DNA of 8,699 nucleotides from JBFXEO01 sp050180015 (GTDB lineage Bacteria > Bacteroidota > Bacteroidia > Bacteroidales > Tenuifilaceae). Below, in pieces: positions 1 to 6,960 of the stretch (within the stretch, counting starts at the first letter, position 1; every line of letters begins with the position of its first letter). The notes under the pieces were generated by a model. The model was not told the origin of the DNA and made no database searches. It saw nothing but the letters and a program-made list of their open reading frames with translations. Location of the stretch: NCBI GenBank assembly GCA_050180015.1, contig JBFXEO010000125.1, positions 1 to 8,699 of the forward strand. Direction: 5' to 3'. The position numbers and the translations under genes were made by a program.

Positions 1-841
1 TACTTCTAGCTAGCTGTTTTTTACTAAATCCTGTAAGGGCAAATCCAACAGCAACAATTAGCAGTGAGTAATCGGCGATTTTGAAAGAGATAAGCTGAAC
101 GGTTATGGTTGTACCAATGGCTGCACACAGTATCATTCCTATGGTTTGCTGAAATTTTAGCAGGCCGGACTGTACAAAACCAACAAGCATAACAGTTGTA
201 GCACTGCTCGACTGTGTAATAATTGTAACCAGCGCACCAAAAAAGGTGGCTACATATCTGTTCTTTGACATTCTAAGGAGTAACATCCGTAATTTCCCGG
301 CAATGCCATGTTTTAAGCCAACACTCATTTGGTTGATTCCCAAGAAGAAAAGGGCAATACCACCCAATAGGCCTACCAGTAACAGGGCAAGCCAGTTCGA
401 TGGTCGTGCATGTGCCGTAAATAGGGTAAACGATGATATGCTATTTCCTTTAATTTTTGCAGCTATTTGGTACTCTCCTTCTTTATCGCCCAGCTGAAAA
501 AATACCTGGGCAACTCCCCTGCCATTGGTGAATACAGTTTCCTGCTGAAGTTCAAAACCGTTTGCGTTGTCGGGAAATTTGACAACCTCAAAATACACTT
601 CCACGTTCTCGGCTGGTTTTCCGGAAATGTTAGTAACCTCTACCATAAAAGGGGCTGGGAGCTGTTTCCCTACTTCAGCGTATTGGCCATCACCAGAGGC
701 TTTTGTGTTAGTCCCATCTGCCAGCTTATTAACGTTTAGCACTATTTCTGATTGGGGTCGCGCGCTTTTGCATACTATCAGAAATAGTAGTATTAGGAAT
801 GCCCCTGCTTTGAATGGATTAAAATTGAAAAACTTCCCCAT
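1..841 (-). CDS. Na+/phosphate cotransporter family protein with N-terminal Ig-like domain (C-terminus outside window)
   Basis: Reading leftward from an ATG at 841-839, the frame stays open for 280 codons to the window edge, so the 3' part is missing. Residues about 12-24 form a hydrophobic segment after lysines, which suggests a signal peptide or anchor; its Cys24 sits in a poor lipobox (LIVC). Residues about 31-140 read as a beta-rich domain exposed outside the inner membrane, with segments such as FMVEVTNISGKPAENVEVYF. A membrane helix follows at about 149-167 (WLALLLVGLLGGIALFFLG). The motif TQSSSATT at 209-216 and AAIGTT at 240-245 are hallmarks of the Na/Pi-cotransporter (NptA-like) family, which couples sodium to phosphate import. 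The transporter assignment is firm from these motifs. Substrate is inferred from family, and the Ig-like label rests on the sequence pattern only. The gene is divergent from riboflavin synthase, 125 bases away. A PhoU-like tail, common in the family, would lie off the window. Confidence 0.88.
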   Translation of the reverse strand, partial: MGKFFNFNPFKAGAFLILLFLIVCKSARPQSEIVLNVNKLADGTNTKASGDGQYAEVGKQLPAPFMVEVTNISGKPAENVEVYFEVVKFPDNANGFELQQETVFTNGRGVAQVFFQLGDKEGEYQIAAKIKGNSISSFTLFTAHARPSNWLALLLVGLLGGIALFFLGINQMSVGLKHGIAGKLRMLLLRMSKNRYVATFFGALVTIITQSSSATTVMLVGFVQSGLLKFQQTIGMILCAAIGTTITVQLISFKIADYSLLIVAVGFALTGFSKKQLARS

Positions 842-894
842 TTTTTGTTCTGGCGTAATTATTTGATCAGATTAATTTAAAATTGCAACAACAT

Positions 895-921
895 TTTGTT
901 CTTGGGTGTTTTATATATTTG
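895..921 (+). promoter_or_regulatory. candidate Bacteroidota-type promoter upstream of riboflavin synthase
   Basis: TATATTTG at 914-921 matches the -7 consensus TAnnTTTG exactly. The nearest -33-like element is TTTG at 895-898, but the spacer is only 15 bases, shorter than the usual 19-21. The -7 element is therefore good and the -33 weak. Transcription would begin near 928, leaving a leader of about 40 bases, too short for an FMN riboswitch. Confidence 0.4.
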
Positions 922-966
922 TACAATTTTATAAAAATTATTGATTAACCATATAACTTATATATC

Positions 967-1587
967 ATGTTTTCAGGAATAGTTGAAGAGCCGGCAACGG
1001 TTGTTGCCATCGAGAAAGATCAGGAAAATCTTCACATTACGCTTAAATGCTCATTTGTGAATAGCCTTAAAATAGACCAGAGCATTTCGCATAATGGCGT
1101 TTGCCTGACAGTGGTTAAGAAGGATAACGATAGCTATACAGTTACTGCTATTAAGGAGACTCTTGATAAAACCAACCTGGGCTTGCTCAACGTTGGCGAT
1201 AAGGTTAACCTTGAGCGTAGCATGAAAATCGATAGCCTTCTTGATGGACACCTGGTTCAGGGTCATGTAGATCAAACCGCAACGTGTACCAACGTAGAGG
1301 AAGCCGATGGTAGTTGGTACTATACCTTTAAGTACGACTCTTCAAGGGGTAACATTACCGTGGAAAAAGGGTCCATTTCGGTTAATGGGGTTAGTTTAAC
1401 TGTGGTAAACTCAAAAATGAACACTTTTCAAGTTGCCATTATCCCCTATACCTATGAGCATACAAACTTTCACCAGCTCAAGGTTGGTACTGTTGTAAAC
1501 CTGGAGTTTGACATTGTTGGCAAGTACATCACAAAGATGCTTAAGCAGTACTTGGAATCTGGCCAAATTGACAGATTGATAAAATAA
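967..1587 (+). CDS. ribE: riboflavin synthase, alpha subunit
   Basis: This enzyme performs the last step of riboflavin synthesis in the cytosol: two molecules of 6,7-dimethyl-8-ribityllumazine dismutate to riboflavin and a pyrimidinedione. The 206-residue protein has the two tandem lumazine-binding barrels of the family. The first opens with MFSGIVEE (1-8) and holds SHNGVCLTV (41-49). The second starts around LDGHLVQGHVD (92-102) and holds the parallel KGSISVNGVSLTV (134-146). It closes with NLEFDIVGKY (178-187) and a short helix that usually mediates trimer formation. Length is close to the roughly 210-215 residues usual for the family. The start is secure: an in-frame TAA lies at 946-948 and ATG 967 is the first start codon after it. 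No lumazine synthase or other rib gene is nearby, so the pathway is scattered in this genome. The symbol ribE follows common usage; ribC is also used. The histidine kinase gene begins 44 bases downstream and may be co-transcribed. Confidence 0.97.
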   Translation: MFSGIVEEPATVVAIEKDQENLHITLKCSFVNSLKIDQSISHNGVCLTVVKKDNDSYTVTAIKETLDKTNLGLLNVGDKVNLERSMKIDSLLDGHLVQGHVDQTATCTNVEEADGSWYYTFKYDSSRGNITVEKGSISVNGVSLTVVNSKMNTFQVAIIPYTYEHTNFHQLKVGTVVNLEFDIVGKYITKMLKQYLESGQIDRLIK

Positions 1588-1631
1588 CCGAAACGTTAAT
1601 AAACCCCGTCGGCGTTACTAAAAGACTTGCT

Positions 1632-2711
1632 GTGAAACCTAAAAAACTAGCTGAATCGCCCAGCAACATATCTGTAACAATTGCTGCTATAGCAGGTGTT
1701 GTGGTAGGTATTGTAACGGCAATATTTTATGGATTAGGCACGGAAAAACTCATTTTGCTTTCTGTTGCTGCGGCATTATCATCGTTCGCTGTTGTGCTGA
1801 TAGTTTCCAGCTTTTTAATCAACCAGTTTGTCGCCAAAAGAATTACGCCTCTGTATAAAACGCTATATCAGGTTGATATTCCCAATTCGCAAATTGCCAC
1901 AAGCATAGAGGAGGGTAAGTTGCTGAACAAAATAGATGCCGACCTAACAACGTGGGCAAACAACAAAACGCAGGAAATAGATAGATTGAAGGAGATGGAG
2001 CGTTACCGAAAGGAGTTTCTGGGCAACGTTTCGCACGAGCTGAAAACGCCGATTTTCAACATTCAGGGATACGTTCTTACCCTTTTAGACGGAGGGCTGG
2101 AGGATTCCACTATCAACAGGCAGTACCTTGAACGTACTGAGAAAAGTGTAAACAGGTTGATAGGAATAGTTGAAGATTTAGAAACAATATCAAAGCTTGA
2201 GGCCGGAGAGCTGAAGCTTAATATGGAAAAATTTAATATCGTTGGACTTGTGGAGGATGTTTACGAGGCCGTTGATCTCCGGGCAAAAAAGAAGAAAATA
2301 TCGCTTGAGTTTGACAAAAATTACGAAAAACCGGTGTGGGTATTTGCCGATAAGAAAAAGATTTACCAGGTTGTTCATAACCTAGTTATCAATTCTATTA
2401 ATTACGGGGTAAATGGAGGCAGAACGGTTGTATCGTTTGCCGATATGGATGAACGTTACCTTATAGAAGTAAATGATAATGGTATAGGAATAGATCAAAA
2501 GAATATTTCGCGGATATTTGAGCGGTTTTACCGGGTTGATAAAAGCCGGTCGAGGGAGCAGGGTGGAACCGGCCTGGGATTGGCCATAGTAAAACATATC
2601 ATCGAGGGGCACAAGCAGAGCATAAACGTGAGAAGTAACCTGAACCAGGGAACCTCATTTATATTCACCTTGAACAGGCCCAAAAAGAACGCCCAAAATT
2701 TAACCGCCTAG
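1632..2711 (+). CDS. membrane sensor histidine kinase (PhoR/HisKA type), no large periplasmic sensor
   Basis: A 359-residue two-component sensor kinase. Two hydrophobic helices, about 14-33 and 38-64, are joined by only a few residues (GLGTEK), so there is almost no extracytoplasmic sensor. A linker of about 65 residues leads to the HisKA domain, with the phosphoacceptor His135 in GNVSHELKTP (131-140). The HATPase domain follows: N box around HNLVINSINYG (249-259), G1 box DNGIGID (282-288), F box around FERFY (296-300) and G2 box GGTGLGLAIVKH (311-322). All catalytic motifs are intact, so it should autophosphorylate. The start is a GTG at 1632. No ATG lies before the first helix and the next Met is at residue 122, so GTG is the best choice, though the exact start is less certain than the domain calls. 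No response regulator is adjacent, so its partner is unknown. The signal may come from within the membrane or the cytosol; that is inference. Confidence 0.93.
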   Translation: MKPKKLAESPSNISVTIAAIAGVVVGIVTAIFYGLGTEKLILLSVAAALSSFAVVLIVSSFLINQFVAKRITPLYKTLYQVDIPNSQIATSIEEGKLLNKIDADLTTWANNKTQEIDRLKEMERYRKEFLGNVSHELKTPIFNIQGYVLTLLDGGLEDSTINRQYLERTEKSVNRLIGIVEDLETISKLEAGELKLNMEKFNIVGLVEDVYEAVDLRAKKKKISLEFDKNYEKPVWVFADKKKIYQVVHNLVINSINYGVNGGRTVVSFADMDERYLIEVNDNGIGIDQKNISRIFERFYRVDKSRSREQGGTGLGLAIVKHIIEGHKQSINVRSNLNQGTSFIFTLNRPKKNAQNLTA

Positions 2712-2826
2712 GACTTGGTCGAAACAACCAAAATCTTGTGCACGCTGAAACTCATCGAGGTGCGTAAAACATGCCCTTAACTAAAACGGCATTGCTTTCT
2801 AATCGGCAAATTGCCCCCATTTTCCG

Positions 2827-2858
2827 TTTGATTATAATGGAATTATCCTATATCTTTG
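2827..2858 (+). promoter_or_regulatory. Bacteroidota-type promoter for ileS
   Basis: TTTG at 2827-2830 and TATCTTTG at 2851-2858 match the phylum's -33 TTTG and -7 TAnnTTTG elements exactly, with a 20-base spacer inside the usual range. Transcription would start near 2865, giving ileS a leader of about 170 bases, long enough for regulatory structure. This is the best promoter match in the window. Confidence 0.65.
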
Positions 2859-2907
2859 TAAGATTTTTCAGGAAGGTTTTGTTTTGATATTTTACTGAAT
2901 ACCAATT

Positions 2908-2930
2908 AAATCTGCTTAATGCAGATTTTT
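2908..2930 (+). terminator. terminator-like hairpin inside the ileS leader
   Basis: AAATCTGC (2908-2915) and GCAGATTT (2921-2928) form a perfect 8-bp stem with the loop TTAAT, and the descending arm runs into a five-T run (2926-2930). The stem is AT-rich, so it would be a weak terminator. It lies about 200 bases past the kinase stop but downstream of the likely ileS promoter. It may therefore end read-through from the kinase, or act as an attenuator or leader structure. The sequence GCAGATT recurs at 2996-3002 and could compete for the ascending arm. Confidence 0.4.
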
Positions 2931-2935
2931 ATTCA

Positions 2936-3037
2936 ATGTTTTATTGCCATCCGAAGCGGATGACAGGCTCGGTCAGACAAAATCTATTCAACTTTGCAGA
3001 TTGGTCAATTTTTGTGGTGATAATAATGTTTTTATAG
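2936..3037 (+). CDS. possible upstream ORF / leader peptide before ileS (33 codons, tentative)
   Basis: An ATG at 2936 opens a 33-codon frame that ends with TAG at 3035-3037, the base before the ileS ATG. A second in-frame ATG at 2960 would give 25 codons. The C-terminal part reads WSIFVVIIMFL, is strongly hydrophobic and includes three isoleucine codons (ATT, ATA, ATA) close to the end. The frame is in phase with ileS, so the TAG separates the two. The abutting stop and start could allow translational coupling, and the isoleucine codons could sense Ile-tRNA supply; both are inference. An open frame this short in AT-rich DNA is easily due to chance, and I recognise no homologue. Confidence 0.22.
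   Translation: MFYCHPKRMTGSVRQNLFNFADWSIFVVIIMFL
2945..2966. repeat. short intergenic palindrome, possible dispersed repeat
   Basis: CATCCG (2948-2953) and CGGATG (2957-2962) pair around the loop AAG. After one C-A mismatch the pairing continues for two more base pairs and a G-T. No T run follows, so it is not a terminator. The wording is reminiscent of TGTCATCC-type intergenic repeats common in Bacteroidota genomes, but only one copy is in the window, so repeat status is unproven. Confidence 0.3.
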
Positions 3038-6000
3038 ATGAAACAGTCGAAATTTAAAGAGTACAAGGGCTTAGACTTATCGCAGGTAAACAAGGATATG
3101 CTAAAAACCTGGGATAAGAATGATACTTTTCACAAAAGTTTAGAAACCCGCAAAGGTCATCCTACATTCGTGTTTTATGAAGGGCCCCCTTCTGCAAACG
3201 GAATTCCCGGTATTCACCACGTAATGGCTCGCTCCATTAAGGATATTTTCTGCCGCTATAAAACTCAAAAAGGCTTCCTGGTTGAGCGTAAGGCTGGGTG
3301 GGATACTCACGGTTTACCCGTAGAGCTTGGCGTTGAAAAAATGCTTGGCATTACCAAGGAGGACATCGGCACTAAAATCTCGGTTGAAGAGTACAACCAA
3401 ACCTGCCGTAAGGAGGTGATGAAATACACCGACCTTTGGGAGGATCTTACCCATAAAATGGGTTACTGGGTGGATATGGAACATCCGTACATCACCTACG
3501 ACAACCGCTACATTGAGTCACTTTGGTATTTACTACAAAAGTTGTATGAGAAAGGATTGCTCTACAAGGGCAAAACCATTCAGCCATATTCCCCGGCTGC
3601 AGGCACGGGTCTTAGTACACACGAGTTGAACCAGCCCGGTTGCTATCGCGATGTTAAGGATACCACCATTGTTGCACAGTTTAAGGTAATCCGCAACGAG
3701 AAAAGCCGACTGCTTTTCGACAAGGCCGATTCCGATGTGTACGTTCTGGCGTGGACAACCACCCCTTGGACTTTACCCTCGAACACAGCATTGGCAATCA
3801 ATGCCAATATCCATTATGAACTAATTAGAACGTTCAACCCATACAACGGCGAGCCTATCACTGTTTTACTTGCAAAAGATCGCAGAGAAACATACTTCCC
3901 TGCTGCAAATGCCGAATTGGCTTTAGAGGACTATAAAGCAGGTGATAAAAAAGTTCCTTTCAGGATAGTTGCAGAGTTTGCCGGAAATCAACTTGTTGGC
4001 ATTAACTACGAGCAGCTATTCCCCTGGGTTAAGCCCGAAGGCGATGCTTTTAGAGTCATTGCTGGCGACTTTGTTACAACCGAAGACGGCACTGGCGTGG
4101 TTCACATTGCCCCAACCTTTGGGGCCGACGACGACCGTGCTGCAAAAGTTGCAGGAATATCGCCGTTAATCCTTCGCGATAAGGGTAATAACCCCGAACC
4201 AATGGTTGACCGTAGGGGACGGTTCTACCCCATTGAGGATTTAAACCCTGATTTTGTAAAAAATAATGTCAATGTTGACTTATATATAGAGTTCGCCGGG
4301 CGTTTTGTAAAGAACGATTACGACCCAACATTAACCGAAAGCGATCCATCGTTAGACGTTGATTTGGCAGTTGCTCTTAAGAAGGAAAACAAGGCTTTCC
4401 GTATAGAGAAGCACGTTCACAACTACCCACACTGCTGGCGTACCGATAAACCAATTCTTTACTATCCTTTGGATAGCTGGTTTATCAGGGTTACAGCCCT
4501 TAAGGATAGAATGATTGAGCTGAATAATACCATCAACTGGAAACCTGCCAGTACAGGCACAGGACGTTTCGGAAAGTGGTTGGAAAACCTGCTGGACTGG
4601 AACCTTTCCCGTTCACGTTTCTGGGGAACGCCCCTTCCAATTTGGGCTACCGAGGATCGTTCCGAAATGATTTGCATTGGCTCTGTTGCTCAAATGAAGG
4701 AAGAATGCGAGAAGGCCGTTAGGGCTGGTTTTATGGATAAGAATCCTCTTGAAAATTATGTGGAGGGAGAATTTACCCCCAGGAATTACGAATCGTTCGA
4801 TTTGCACCGTCCATTTGTGGATAACGTGTTTTTAGTTTCATCAACGGGTAAAAGGATGTTCCGTGAACCCGATTTAATTGACGTTTGGTTCGATTCCGGG
4901 GCAATGCCTTACGCGCAGGTTCACTACCCATTCGAGCACACAGAGAATTTCGGCGATGTTTTTCCTGCCGATTTCATTGCCGAGGGTGTTGACCAAACCC
5001 GTGGATGGTTCTACACATTACACGCATTATCATCTCTTCTATTCGACACCGTTGCCTACAAAAATATCATCTCGAACGGATTGGTATTGGATAAGAACGG
5101 TAACAAGATGAGTAAGCGCCTTGGTAATGCGGTTGATCCATTCGAGGTAATTGAGAAGTACGGTTCCGATCCTTTGCGTTGGTATATGATTACCAACTCG
5201 CAGCCTTGGGATAACCTTAAGTTCGACATAGAGGGAGTTGATGAGGTTAAGCGTAAATTCTTTGGAACATTATACAATACATACTCGTTCTTTGCGCTTT
5301 ACGCCAATGTTGACGGTTTCAATTACAACGACGCTGAAGTACCGGTATCAAACCGTCCAGAAATTGACCGTTGGATCCTATCGCTACTCAACTCGTTGGT
5401 TAAGGAGGTTGAAGATGCGTACGAGAGCTACGAGCCAACTCGTGCCGGACGTGCAATTCAGGATTTTGTGAACGAACAGCTAAGCAACTGGTACGTTCGC
5501 TTGAACCGCAAACGTTTCTGGGGCGGTGAGTTCGATGCCGATAAACTTGCTGCATACCAAACCCTTTACACCTGTTTGGAAACGGTAGCAATTCTTGCAG
5601 CGCCAATAGCTCCATTCTTTATGGATCAACTTTTCACCGATTTGAATAGCGTAACGGGTAAGCATAACGATGAAAGCGTTCACTTGACCCAGTTCCCCAA
5701 ATATAACGAAAAGTTAATTGACAAGAACCTTGAGGAAAGAATGGAGATTTCTCAGAGTATTTGCTCGTTGGTACTAGGTTTACGCAGAAAGGTGAATATT
5801 AAGGTCCGTCAGCCGTTGAGCAAGATTATGGTTCCCATTCTCGATGCGAAATTCCGTGCCCAGCTGAGCGCCGTGGAGAATCTTATCCTAAGCGAAGTTA
5901 ACGTTAAGGAACTTGAGTATTTAACTGACTCATCGGGCGTTTTGGTTAAAAAGATTAAGCCAAACTTCAAAACTCTGGGCCCGCGCTTTGGGAAATCGAT

Positions 6001-6478
6001 GAAGGCTATTTCCGATGCCGTTGGCAAAATGACCCAGGAAGATATCAATAGCTTTGAGCGCAACAATAGCTTTGAGATTACACTGGCCGAAGGTCCAATC
6101 AGCATAACCCTGGAGGACGTTGAAATTCTATCGGAGGATATTCCGGGCTGGCTGGTTGCCAACGAGGGCAGATATACAGTTGCTTTGGATATCAAGATCA
6201 CCGAAGAGCTCCGTATGGAAGGAATTGCCCGTGAACTAATCAATAGGGTACAGAATATCCGCAAGGATTCCGGGTTTGAGGTAACCGACAAGGTAAGAAT
6301 AACCGTAAAGAAACACGAAGGCCTGAATAGCGCGGTGGAAACCCATCGCGACTATATTGCCGGTCAAACTCTGGCCAAGGAAATTAAGCTGGTAGATAGC
6401 GAACTTAATGGAAATTCAATTGTAATAGAACTCGACGATCTAAAAACTTCCATCAATGTTGAAAAGATTGAAGGATGA
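3038..6478 (+). CDS. ileS: isoleucyl-tRNA synthetase, type 2 (IleRS2) with altered GXHH signature
   Basis: This cytosolic class I synthetase activates isoleucine with ATP and loads it on tRNA-Ile. At 1146 residues it is far longer than the roughly 920-940 of type 1 bacterial enzymes and fits the type 2, eukaryote-like form. The HIGH motif reads GIHH (58-61) after ANGIP, followed by KAGWDTHGLPVELG (85-98). The CP1 editing domain, which removes mischarged valine, is marked by WTTTPWTLPSN (239-249) and GTGVVHIAP with its Asp-rich tail (351-366). RFWGTPLPIW and DVWFDSG belong to the catalytic core, and KMSKR is at 690-694. The anticodon-binding domain includes NWYVRLNRKRFW (about 815-826), then a long C-terminal extension. 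The Cys-rich zinc finger at the end of many type 1 enzymes is absent. The start is certain: an in-frame TAG lies directly before ATG 3038. The gene probably has its own promoter at 2827-2858; a dksA-like gene follows after 49 bases. Confidence 0.98.
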   Translation: MKQSKFKEYKGLDLSQVNKDMLKTWDKNDTFHKSLETRKGHPTFVFYEGPPSANGIPGIHHVMARSIKDIFCRYKTQKGFLVERKAGWDTHGLPVELGVEKMLGITKEDIGTKISVEEYNQTCRKEVMKYTDLWEDLTHKMGYWVDMEHPYITYDNRYIESLWYLLQKLYEKGLLYKGKTIQPYSPAAGTGLSTHELNQPGCYRDVKDTTIVAQFKVIRNEKSRLLFDKADSDVYVLAWTTTPWTLPSNTALAINANIHYELIRTFNPYNGEPITVLLAKDRRETYFPAANAELALEDYKAGDKKVPFRIVAEFAGNQLVGINYEQLFPWVKPEGDAFRVIAGDFVTTEDGTGVVHIAPTFGADDDRAAKVAGISPLILRDKGNNPEPMVDRRGRFYPIEDLNPDFVKNNVNVDLYIEFAGRFVKNDYDPTLTESDPSLDVDLAVALKKENKAFRIEKHVHNYPHCWRTDKPILYYPLDSWFIRVTALKDRMIELNNTINWKPASTGTGRFGKWLENLLDWNLSRSRFWGTPLPIWATEDRSEMICIGSVAQMKEECEKAVRAGFMDKNPLENYVEGEFTPRNYESFDLHRPFVDNVFLVSSTGKRMFREPDLIDVWFDSGAMPYAQVHYPFEHTENFGDVFPADFIAEGVDQTRGWFYTLHALSSLLFDTVAYKNIISNGLVLDKNGNKMSKRLGNAVDPFEVIEKYGSDPLRWYMITNSQPWDNLKFDIEGVDEVKRKFFGTLYNTYSFFALYANVDGFNYNDAEVPVSNRPEIDRWILSLLNSLVKEVEDAYESYEPTRAGRAIQDFVNEQLSNWYVRLNRKRFWGGEFDADKLAAYQTLYTCLETVAILAAPIAPFFMDQLFTDLNSVTGKHNDESVHLTQFPKYNEKLIDKNLEERMEISQSICSLVLGLRRKVNIKVRQPLSKIMVPILDAKFRAQLSAVENLILSEVNVKELEYLTDSSGVLVKKIKPNFKTLGPRFGKSMKAISDAVGKMTQEDINSFERNNSFEITLAEGPISITLEDVEILSEDIPGWLVANEGRYTVALDIKITEELRMEGIARELINRVQNIRKDSGFEVTDKVRITVKKHEGLNSAVETHRDYIAGQTLAKEIKLVDSELNGNSIVIELDDLKTSINVEKIEG

Positions 6479-6479
6479 T

Positions 6480-6512
6480 TTTGAGAATAAGTAGTTTTTT
6501 TTAATATATTTA
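6480..6512 (+). promoter_or_regulatory. candidate promoter for the dksA-like gene
   Basis: TTTG at 6480-6483, just past the ileS stop, and TATATTTA at 6505-6512 (one mismatch to TAnnTTTG) are 21 bases apart. Transcription would begin near 6519, about ten bases before the ATG. The gene could also be reached by read-through from ileS, since no terminator lies between them. Confidence 0.4.
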
Positions 6513-6527
6513 GCAAAATTTAAAGCC

Positions 6528-6905
6528 ATGGGAGAAAAAACAAGGTATTCCGATGAAGAGTTGGCTGAATTTAAGGAATTGATTCTGCAAAAACTCGACA
6601 AGGCACGAAAGGATTATGAAATCCTTAAAAGTGCCATAACCATGAGCGAAAGCAACGATACCGAGGATACTTCTCCAACATTTAAAGTTTTGGAGGAAGG
6701 TGCTTCAACTCTATCGAAAGAGGAAGCCGGGAAATTGGCACAACGTCAACAAAAATTTATACAGCACCTCGAAGCTGCTCTTGTTCGAATTGAAAACAAA
6801 ACCTACGGGATTTGCCGGGAAACAGGCAAATTAATCTCCAAGGAACGCTTACGTGCGGTACCACATGCAACGCTCAGCATCGATGCCAAAAACAATCAGC
6901 GCTAA
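6528..6905 (+). CDS. DksA/TraR-family protein with degenerate zinc finger
   Basis: DksA-family proteins bind RNA polymerase through its secondary channel and tune transcription, often together with ppGpp. This 125-residue protein has the expected plan: a first helix (about 8-38), an acidic tip (SESNDTEDTS, 40-49), a second helix (about 62-91), then the globular finger. The finger is recognisable from YGICRETGKLISKERLRAVP (93-112), which aligns with YGYCESCGVEI...RLEARP of E. coli DksA. Only the first of the four zinc cysteines remains (Cys96); the others are Thr99, Ser117 and Ala120. The rest of the fold pattern is kept, so this looks like a stable zinc-free form, as I recall for Bacteroidota homologues, rather than a decaying gene. 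It lies between ileS and lspA, an arrangement I believe recurs in the phylum. Own promoter and a strong downstream terminator suggest it can be expressed as a single gene. Its target genes cannot be told from sequence. Confidence 0.92.
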   Translation: MGEKTRYSDEELAEFKELILQKLDKARKDYEILKSAITMSESNDTEDTSPTFKVLEEGASTLSKEEAGKLAQRQQKFIQHLEAALVRIENKTYGICRETGKLISKERLRAVPHATLSIDAKNNQR

Positions 6906-6927
6906 ATTTGCTGTTAGCTTTTTTGAT

Positions 6928-6960
6928 AAGTGGCCAAATATTGGTCACTTTCTTTTTTTT
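6928..6960 (+). terminator. rho-independent terminator after the dksA-like gene
   Basis: AAGTGGCCAA (6928-6937) pairs with TTGGTCACTT (6941-6950) as a 10-bp stem with one G-T pair and the loop ATA, followed by TCTTTTTTTT (6951-6960). This is the clearest terminator in the window. A weaker hairpin precedes it: GCTAA (6901-6905, containing the stop codon) with TTAGC (6914-6918) and six Ts. Confidence 0.85.

Larger units (their letters stand above)
2712..3037 (+). other. intergenic region and ileS leader
   Basis: These 326 bases hold no established gene. The first 115 bases (2712-2826) show only weak inverted repeats and no convincing terminator for the kinase gene. The rest contains a promoter match at 2827-2858, an 8-bp hairpin followed by Ts (2908-2930), a palindrome (2945-2966) and a short open frame at 2936-3037, each listed separately. 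No T-box specifier pattern or T-box consensus was seen. Confidence 0.6.

Noticed and set aside
246..866. Three overlapping plus-strand frames of 83-99 codons
   Set aside because: They are antisense shadows of the phosphate transporter gene, whose minus-strand reading shows clear family motifs.
924..931. Minus-strand -7-like element (TAAAATTG) for the phosphate transporter
   Set aside because: It has one mismatch and no TTTG at the right distance upstream on that strand.
922..966. FMN riboswitch before riboflavin synthase
   Set aside because: The likely leader is about 40 bases, far too short for this element, and none of its conserved segments is visible.
2740..2815. Short inverted repeats after the kinase gene (GCAC/GTGC, GGCAA/TTGCC)
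   Set aside because: Stems are four to five base pairs with unsuitable loops and no T run.
5809..6291. 160-codon open frame on the minus strand inside ileS
   Set aside because: It lies wholly antisense to well-conserved IleRS sequence, shows no recognisable motif and is Ser/Ile-rich, as expected from reading the opposite strand.
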